A stretch of 64,000 nucleotides of DNA from WHSW01 sp963767475 (GTDB lineage: Bacteria > Actinomycetota > Thermoleophilia > Solirubrobacterales > 70-9), in the NCBI GenBank assembly GCA_963767475.1, contig CAVYEI010000003.1, positions 558,001-622,000 of the forward strand, read 5' to 3'. Position numbers and translations under genes: made by a program. The notes under the pieces are model-generated. The model was given only the letters and a program-made list of their open reading frames with translations, made no database searches and was not told the origin of the DNA. Shown here one piece after another: positions 58,694 to 64,000 of this stretch; the first letter of the stretch is position 1, and each line of letters begins with the position of its first letter.

Positions 58694-59905
58694 TCAGATC
58701 TTGTTTCGCTCGAGCACCTTCTTGCCGATCACCATCTTCTGGATCTCGGAGGTGCCCTCGCCGATCAAGAGCAGCGGCGCGTCGCGGTAGAGGCGCTCGA
58801 TCTCGTACTCCTTCGAGTAGCCGTAGCCGCCGTGGATGCGAAAGCACTCCTCGACGCACTCCTTGCCCGTCTCGGAGGCGAACAGCTTCGCCATCCCCGC
58901 CTCGAGGTCCGAGCGCTCGCCGGCGTCCTTGAGCTTTGCCGCCTTGCGGGTCAGCAGCCTCGCCGCCTCGACCTTGGTCGCCATCTCGGCGAGCTTGAAC
59001 TGGATCGCCTGGTGCTGGGCGATCGGCTTGCCGAAAGTCTTGCGCTCCTGCGAGTAGCGCAGCGCCAGCTCCAGCGCCCGCTGAGCGATGCCGACCCCGC
59101 GGGCGGCGACGTTGACGCGGCCGACCTCGAGCGCGTCCATCATCTGCTTGAAGCCCTCGCCGACACCGTCGGGCCCGCCGAGGATGCGCTCGGGCGGGCA
59201 GACGTAGCCGTTGTAGACGAGCTCCGTGGATTCGACGCCCTTGTAGCCCATCTTCTTGATCTTCGGCGGCACCTCGAGGCCCTTGAAGTCGCCCTCGTTG
59301 ATGTCCTTCCAGGGCTGCTTCTCGGTGATGAAGCAGGTCATCCCCTTGTAGGGCGGGTCGGCCTTCGGGTCGTTCTTCATCAACACGAAGACGACCCCGG
59401 AGCCGAGCCCGTTGGTGACCCACATCTTCTGGCCGTTGAGCTCCCAGTTGCCGTCGTCGTTCTGCTTCGCCGTCGACTTGATGCCCTGAACGTCGGAGCC
59501 GACCTCGGGCTCGGAGAGCGAGAACGCGGCACGAATCTCCCCGGTCGCCATCTTCGGCAGGAAGTAGTCCTTCTGCTCGTCGGTGCCGAACTTCATCAGC
59601 AGGTAGGAGCCGATGAAGTGGGTGTTGACGACGCCGGAGATCGAGATCCAGCCGCGCGAGAGCTCCTCGACGATCAGCGTGTAGGTCGAGAGATCGAGCC
59701 CCATGCCGCCGTACTCCTCCGGAATCGTGACCCCGAACAGGCCCAGTTCCTTCATCTGCTCGACGATCGGCTCGGGGAACTTGTCCTCGTGGTCGTACTC
59801 CTCGGCGACGGGAAGGATCTCCTTGTCGACGAAGTTGCGGACCATCTCGACGATCGCCTGCTGATCGTCGGTCATCTCCTGGTAAGTGGCGGTCGCTACT
59901 GCCAT
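58694..59905 (-). CDS. Acyl-CoA dehydrogenase (possibly methylsuccinyl-CoA dehydrogenase)
   Basis: A 403-residue FAD-dependent acyl-CoA dehydrogenase. AAFSLSEPEVGSDVQ and MWVTNG form the flavin and substrate-loop set, RKTFGKPIAQHQAIQFKLAEMA lies further on, and the C-terminus has YGYSKEYEIERLYRDAPLLLIGEGTSEIQKMVI. The catalytic base is the Glu of GEGTSE. The length is standard. In view of ccr and the mutase, methylsuccinyl-CoA is a possible substrate, but the family alone cannot decide this. The ATG has AGGAGCC directly upstream. Confidence 0.92.
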   Translation of the reverse strand: MAVATATYQEMTDDQQAIVEMVRNFVDKEILPVAEEYDHEDKFPEPIVEQMKELGLFGVTIPEEYGGMGLDLSTYTLIVEELSRGWISISGVVNTHFIGSYLLMKFGTDEQKDYFLPKMATGEIRAAFSLSEPEVGSDVQGIKSTAKQNDDGNWELNGQKMWVTNGLGSGVVFVLMKNDPKADPPYKGMTCFITEKQPWKDINEGDFKGLEVPPKIKKMGYKGVESTELVYNGYVCPPERILGGPDGVGEGFKQMMDALEVGRVNVAARGVGIAQRALELALRYSQERKTFGKPIAQHQAIQFKLAEMATKVEAARLLTRKAAKLKDAGERSDLEAGMAKLFASETGKECVEECFRIHGGYGYSKEYEIERLYRDAPLLLIGEGTSEIQKMVIGKKVLERNKI

Positions 59906-59955
59906 GGCTCCTGTCTTCTGTGTCTTGTTCGGGAACAGCGGAGAATACTGACGCT

Positions 59956-60381
59956 ATGTCGAATACCGACCGCCTGATGGCCGCCCTCGCGCCGATCTTC
60001 GGAGAGGGCGAGCTGGACGTCGACGACGCCCTGATCGAGCGGATCGGGGACTCGCTTGACGAGATCACCACCGACGAGATCCGCGGGGAGATGACCGCGG
60101 ATTCGAGCTTCAGCACGGAGTTTCACGGCCGCGAGGGCCTGCAGGCAACCTGGGCGGATTGGCTCGAGACATTCAAACGTGTACGGCTCGAGCTCGAGGA
60201 GGTGTTCGAGACCGGGGAGAACGTAGTCACGTTCGTCAACCAGACCGGCACCACTCGCCACGGCGTGGATGTCGAGCAGCCGAGCGCAGCAGTCTGGAAG
60301 TTCCGCGAGGGAGAGCTCGTCCGGATCGAGTTCCACCTCGACCGCGACAAGGCGCTCGCCTCGGCCCAGGAGCCCGGCTAA
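59956..60381 (+). CDS. SnoaL-like / NTF2-fold protein
   Basis: A 141-residue protein with an N-terminal helical stretch (MAALAPIFGEGELDVDDALIERIGD) and an NTF2-like core: FHGREGLQATWADWLETFKRVRLELEEVFETG and AAVWKFREGELVRIEFHLDRDKAL. The ATG at 59956 has GGAG upstream. Divergent from the acyl-CoA dehydrogenase. Third SnoaL-like protein in the window. Substrate or ligand unknown. Confidence 0.75.
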   Translation: MSNTDRLMAALAPIFGEGELDVDDALIERIGDSLDEITTDEIRGEMTADSSFSTEFHGREGLQATWADWLETFKRVRLELEEVFETGENVVTFVNQTGTTRHGVDVEQPSAAVWKFREGELVRIEFHLDRDKALASAQEPG

Positions 60382-60487
60382 ACCCTGGAGGTTCCGGCCT
60401 CGGCGCAGCGGTGTGACGTGTCTCACCTTGGACCCCGCCTCCGTTCAGGGGTACGCTCGCAGTGCACGGAAGGTCACATCGGAAGCC

Positions 60488-63400
60488 ATGTTCACTTTTT
60501 CGGGCCGCGAGGGATGCCGCGGCACACATCTCCAGTGGGCTTGCAAACTCGCGCTCGCGATCGCGCTGGTCGCTGTGCTGGCCGCGCCCCGCCCGGCCCA
60601 GGGTGCCGCGGCCCTGCCGGGCTTCCAGGAGACCACCGCCTTCAGCGGCCTCGATCACCCGACCGTGGTCCGCTTTGCCTCCAATGGCAACGTGCTGGTC
60701 GCCGAGCAGCGCGGCTTGATCAAGCAGTTCGACAGCCTCAGCGACCCGTCGGCCACCACGGTCCTCAACCTGGCTCGCAACGTCCACAACTTCTGGGATC
60801 GGGGGATGCTCGGGATGGTCCTCGATCCCAACTACGCCTCGAACAAGGTCATCTACGTCCTCTACGCCCACGACGCGGCGATCGGCGGGACGGCGCCGCG
60901 CTGGGGCAGCGCGAGCGCCCCGGACTTCGACGGCTGCCCGACTCCCCCGGGCCCGACCGGCGACGGCTGCGTGGTCAGCGGCCGGCTCTCGCGGGTCGAC
61001 CTCGACGCTGCCACACCGCCCACCGAGCAGGTGCTGGTCGAGGACTGGTGTCAGCAGTACCCGAGCCACTCGGTCGGCAGCCTCGAGTTCGATGCGGCCG
61101 GGAACCTGCTCGCGACCGGCGGCGACGGCGCCAGCTTCAACTTCGCCGACTACGGACAGGACGGCAGCCCGCGGAACCCGTGCGGGGACCCGCCCACCGG
61201 CGTCGGCGGCACGCAGACTCCGCCGACGGCCCAGGGCGGCGCGCTTCGCGCCCAGGACCTGCGCGCCTCGGGTGACCCCGTCACCCTCGATGGGTCGGTG
61301 ATCAAGATCAACCCGTCGACCGGGGCGGGCGTGGCGACCAACCCGCTTGCCTCGAGCTCGGACCCGAACGCGCGGCGGATCATCGCCGAGGGCCTGCGCA
61401 ACCCGTTCCGGTTCGCGATCTCGCCCGACAACGAGGTCTGGATCGGCGACGTCGGCTGGGGCCACTGGGAGGAGCTCAACCGGATGCCGGTGCAACCGGG
61501 CTCGGTGGTCAACTTCGGCTGGCCGTGCTACGAGGGCAATGGACCCGAGTTCAGCTATCAGATCCTCCTTCTCAGCATGTGCGTGAACCTCTACACGGAG
61601 GAGGCGATCGGCAACCCGGTCACCTTCCCCGCGCTCACCTACGCCCACGCGGATCAGATCGTCCCCGGCGAGGCCTGCCCAGCCGGGAGCTCCTCGATCT
61701 CAGGGGTCGAGTTCTACGACACCGGGCCGTACCCGGACGCCTACGACGAGGCGCTCTTCTTCGCCGACTACTCGCGCAACTGCATCTGGGTCGTCCGCAA
61801 CGGCGCCGGCGGCACGCCCGACCCGTCCACGGTGCAGACCTTCGCCAGCGGACCGATTGGCCCGACCTTCATCCAGACCGGTCCCGACGGGGCGGTCTAC
61901 TACACGAACTTCGACGCCGGCCAGGTGAAGCGGATCGGGTATAACGGCCCGACCGCCGACATCTCGGCGTCGAGCACCAGCGGCTCGGCGCCGTTGACGG
62001 TCAACTTCAGCGGCTCGGGCTCGACCGGCACCTCGCTCAGCTATGCCTGGGACCTCGACGGCGATGGCCAGTACGACGACTCCACCGCGGTCTCGCCGTC
62101 GCGCACCTACACGCAGGTCGGCCCGGTGACCGTGCGCCTGCGGGTCACCGACGGAGCCGGCGCCACCGCCACCGACTCGGTCGTGATCGACGTCGGCAAC
62201 GACCCGCCTAACACGCCGACGATCACCTCGCCGGCGGCCACCGCGCGCTGGGGCGTCAACCAGACGATCAACTTCAGCGGCAGCGCCACCGACCCGCAGC
62301 AGGGCGGGCTCCCGGCCTCGGCCCTCGACTGGGCGCTGATCCTCAACCACTGCCCGTCGAACTGCCACCAGCATCCCGTGCAGACGTTCCCGGACCGCGC
62401 CTCGGGCAGCTTCGTCGCGCCCGACCACGAGTACCCGTCGACGCTGACCCTGCGCCTGACCGCGACCGACGCTCAGGGCGCCACCTCCACCAAGGAGATC
62501 GAGCTCGACCCGCGCACCGTCGACCTCACCCTGCAGACGAGCCCCTCCGGGCTGGACGTGGCGCTGAACGCGGCGACTGGAACCTCGCCGCTGACCAGGA
62601 CCGTGATCGAGGGCTCGTCGAACTCGATCGCCACGAGCTCGCCACAGACGTTCAACGGCCGCAGCTGGGCCTTCTCCTCCTGGTCCGACGGCGGCGCCGC
62701 TGCCCACACGGTCACCGCGGCCACGAACACGACCCTGACCGCGACCTTTACCCGCCAGAACAGCGCTCCCACCGCGCGGATCACGGCGACCCCGATGAGC
62801 GGCACCGCGCCGCTGGCGGCCAGCTTCAGCGGCTCGACCTCCACCGACCCGGACGCAAACGACACGCTCGACTACGCCTGGGATCTCGACAACGACGGCC
62901 AGTACGACGACTCGACCTCCGTCTCGCCATCGCGCACCTTCCCCGTCGGCACGCACACCGTCCGCCTCCGGGTCACCGACGACGACGGCCTCACCGGCAC
63001 CGCCTCGGTGACCGTGACCGCGAACAACAGCCTCCCGGTGCCCCAGATCACGGCGCCCGCCGGCGGGGCCCAGTGGAGCGCCCGTCAGGCGATCGGCTTC
63101 AGCGGCGGCGCGACCGACGCACAGGACGGAGCGCTGCCGGCGTCGGCCCTCGATTGGGAGCTGCGGGCGGGGACGCAGGTGATCGACAGCGAGTCCGATC
63201 TCGCCACGGGGACCCTGACCGCCCCCGATCGCGTCGACCCGACCCAGCTCACCGTGCGGCTGACGGCGACCGATTCGAACGGCGGCTCGGCGACCAGCCA
63301 GGTGCTTCTCGACCCGCGTACCGTGCAGCTCGCCCTCGCGACTGCGCCCGCCGGGCTCAACGTGTTGCTGAACGGCACCGGTGGGGCGTCGCCGGTGACC

Positions 63401-64000
63401 CGAACCGTGGTCAAGGATTCGACCAACTCGGTCAGTACGGCAACCCCCCAGACGTTCAACGGCCGCGTCTGGAACCTCTCCTCCTGGTCCGACAGCGGCG
63501 CCGCCACCCACTCCGTCACCCCGGCCGCCAACACGACCCTGACCGCGACCTTCGCCCGCCAGAACAGCGCCCCGACCGCGCGGGCGACCGGCAATCCCTC
63601 CAGCGGGACGGCGCCGCTGGCGGTCAGCTTCAGCGGCTCGACCTCGACCGACCCCGACGTCAACGACACCCTCGACTACGCCTGGGATCTCGACAACGAC
63701 GGCCAGTACGACGACTCGACCGCGGTCTCGCCCAGCCGGACATACAGCCTCGGCACGCACACGATCGGATTGCGGGTCACAGACGACGACAACGTCTCGG
63801 ACACCGACTCGGTGAACGTGACCGCGAACAACAGTGCCCCGGTTCCCCAGATCACGACGCCGGCCGCCGGTGCCCAGTGGAGCGCCCGCCAGGCGATCAG
63901 CTTCAGCGGCAGCGCGACCGACGCACAGGACGGGCCGCTGCCCGCCTCAGCGCTCGACTGGCAGCTGCGCGACGGGACGCAGGTGGTCGACAGCAAGGCG
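60488..64000 (+). CDS. Secreted PQQ-dependent sugar dehydrogenase with tandem PKD-type repeats (runs off window)
   Basis: At least 1171 residues from ATG 60488, still open at the window end. Signal peptide about residues 20-40 (KLALAIALVAVLAAPRP). The GSDH propeller follows with blocks matching the paralog at 38623: HPTVVRFASNGNVLVAEQRG, GLRNPFRFAISPD, DVGWGHWEELNRM and ALFFADYSRNCIWVV. From about residue 486 there are long tandem repeats, each with a PKD motif (YAWDLDxDGQYDDST) and a second beta-domain. Several Cys pairs suggest disulfides. It probably oxidises aldoses outside the cell with PQQ. Confidence 0.9.
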   Translation, partial: MFTFSGREGCRGTHLQWACKLALAIALVAVLAAPRPAQGAAALPGFQETTAFSGLDHPTVVRFASNGNVLVAEQRGLIKQFDSLSDPSATTVLNLARNVHNFWDRGMLGMVLDPNYASNKVIYVLYAHDAAIGGTAPRWGSASAPDFDGCPTPPGPTGDGCVVSGRLSRVDLDAATPPTEQVLVEDWCQQYPSHSVGSLEFDAAGNLLATGGDGASFNFADYGQDGSPRNPCGDPPTGVGGTQTPPTAQGGALRAQDLRASGDPVTLDGSVIKINPSTGAGVATNPLASSSDPNARRIIAEGLRNPFRFAISPDNEVWIGDVGWGHWEELNRMPVQPGSVVNFGWPCYEGNGPEFSYQILLLSMCVNLYTEEAIGNPVTFPALTYAHADQIVPGEACPAGSSSISGVEFYDTGPYPDAYDEALFFADYSRNCIWVVRNGAGGTPDPSTVQTFASGPIGPTFIQTGPDGAVYYTNFDAGQVKRIGYNGPTADISASSTSGSAPLTVNFSGSGSTGTSLSYAWDLDGDGQYDDSTAVSPSRTYTQVGPVTVRLRVTDGAGATATDSVVIDVGNDPPNTPTITSPAATARWGVNQTINFSGSATDPQQGGLPASALDWALILNHCPSNCHQHPVQTFPDRASGSFVAPDHEYPSTLTLRLTATDAQGATSTKEIELDPRTVDLTLQTSPSGLDVALNAATGTSPLTRTVIEGSSNSIATSSPQTFNGRSWAFSSWSDGGAAAHTVTAATNTTLTATFTRQNSAPTARITATPMSGTAPLAASFSGSTSTDPDANDTLDYAWDLDNDGQYDDSTSVSPSRTFPVGTHTVRLRVTDDDGLTGTASVTVTANNSLPVPQITAPAGGAQWSARQAIGFSGGATDAQDGALPASALDWELRAGTQVIDSESDLATGTLTAPDRVDPTQLTVRLTATDSNGGSATSQVLLDPRTVQLALATAPAGLNVLLNGTGGASPVTRTVVKDSTNSVSTATPQTFNGRVWNLSSWSDSGAATHSVTPAANTTLTATFARQNSAPTARATGNPSSGTAPLAVSFSGSTSTDPDVNDTLDYAWDLDNDGQYDDSTAVSPSRTYSLGTHTIGLRVTDDDNVSDTDSVNVTANNSAPVPQITTPAAGAQWSARQAISFSGSATDAQDGPLPASALDWQLRDGTQVVDSKA
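61943..64000 (+). repeat. Large tandem repeats (about 800 bp) in the sugar-dehydrogenase gene
   Basis: Three units start at 61943, 62759 and 63563 (816 and 804 bases apart; the last is cut by the window end). The DNA for 'gggatctcgacaacgacggc' and neighbouring stretches is identical between units 2 and 3, which suggests recent duplication. Each unit codes for a PKD-like domain followed by a second beta-domain and a W-x-S-x-S-D-type block. Confidence 0.85.

Noticed and set aside
60400..60430. GGTGTGA...TCTCACC inverted repeat upstream of the second sugar dehydrogenase
   Set aside because: The arms have a mismatch and are short; no conserved spacing to the start was evident, and it does not match the hairpin before the paralog.
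61700..63760. Minus-strand frame of 686 codons within the second sugar dehydrogenase
   Set aside because: Arg/Gly-rich shadow; the plus-strand frame has clear GSDH and PKD motifs and stays open throughout.
1..64000. CRISPR arrays, tRNA and rRNA genes, transposases, prophage genes
   Set aside because: I looked for direct-repeat arrays, cloverleaf ends with CCA, DDE or tyrosine/serine recombinase motifs and phage structural proteins and saw none that I could support.

Overview
The window is very GC-rich actinobacterial DNA. The best fit is the class Thermoleophilia (Solirubrobacterales or relatives). The reasons are a fused FbiC, a cofE-cofD-cofC-npdG set for coenzyme F420, many GTG and TTG starts, secreted NHL, RTX and PKD repeat proteins with basic Ig-like tails, and an AbiEi/DUF559-type protein. 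This placement is inference from gene content. I see no rRNA, tRNA, CRISPR array, insertion sequence with a transposase, or phage module. Gene density is high and no gene-free stretch exceeds 300 bases.

Layout. 1-7.0 kb: acyl-CoA and ketone-body metabolism (carboxyltransferase AccD next to a DivIVA-domain protein, 3-hydroxyacyl-CoA dehydrogenase, HMG-CoA lyase, FlK-like thioesterase, SDR, OsmC). 7.0-15.1 kb: F420 biosynthesis (npdG-cofD-cofC-cofE on plus, fbiC on minus), two tandem cupins, a zinc alcohol dehydrogenase and an AbiEi/DUF559 protein with a perfect palindrome upstream. 15-20.5 kb: aquaporin, a secreted repeat protein, pyrophosphatase, an NMT1-like lipoprotein, and a GGDEF-EAL-GAF protein with a possible flagellar-sigma promoter. 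20.5-25.8 kb: a metal operon (multicopper oxidase, ZIP transporter, DtxR regulator), YgfZ and small proteins. 25.8-28.9 kb: coiled-coil PD-(D/E)XK protein, LOG and PLD-like genes. 28.9-30.2 kb: crotonyl-CoA carboxylase/reductase. 30.2-37.8 kb: three secreted repeat proteins downstream of a large LuxR (LAL) regulator. 38-43 kb: secreted PQQ-type sugar dehydrogenase, LysR, ClpS. 43.1-43.25 kb: a 166-bp element that folds along its whole length. 44-50 kb: metallo-hydrolase, ethylmalonyl-CoA mutase, glycosyltransferase, acetyltransferase. 50-60 kb: TolB-like protein, HAD, heparinase II/III-like protein, luciferase-like F420 oxidoreductase, MaoC hydratase, AlkZ-like glycosylase, SCP2-like pair, SDR, acyl-CoA dehydrogenase. 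60.5 kb to the end: a second, larger sugar dehydrogenase with tandem PKD-type repeats, running off the window.

How the genes work together. Ccr, the B12-dependent mutase, a MaoC hydratase and an acyl-CoA dehydrogenase, with AccD and the hydroxybutyryl-CoA dehydrogenase, fit the ethylmalonyl-CoA route of acetyl-CoA assimilation or C4/C5 acyl-CoA interconversion. The F420 genes supply a hydride carrier that the luciferase-like enzyme and NpdG would use.

The most unusual element is the foldback at 43080-43245. It is flanked by TA on both sides, and every non-Watson-Crick pair I can keep is a G-U pair in the plus-strand sense. It may be a structured RNA or a miniature transposable element. Next to it, clpS appears to use a rare ATC start codon.
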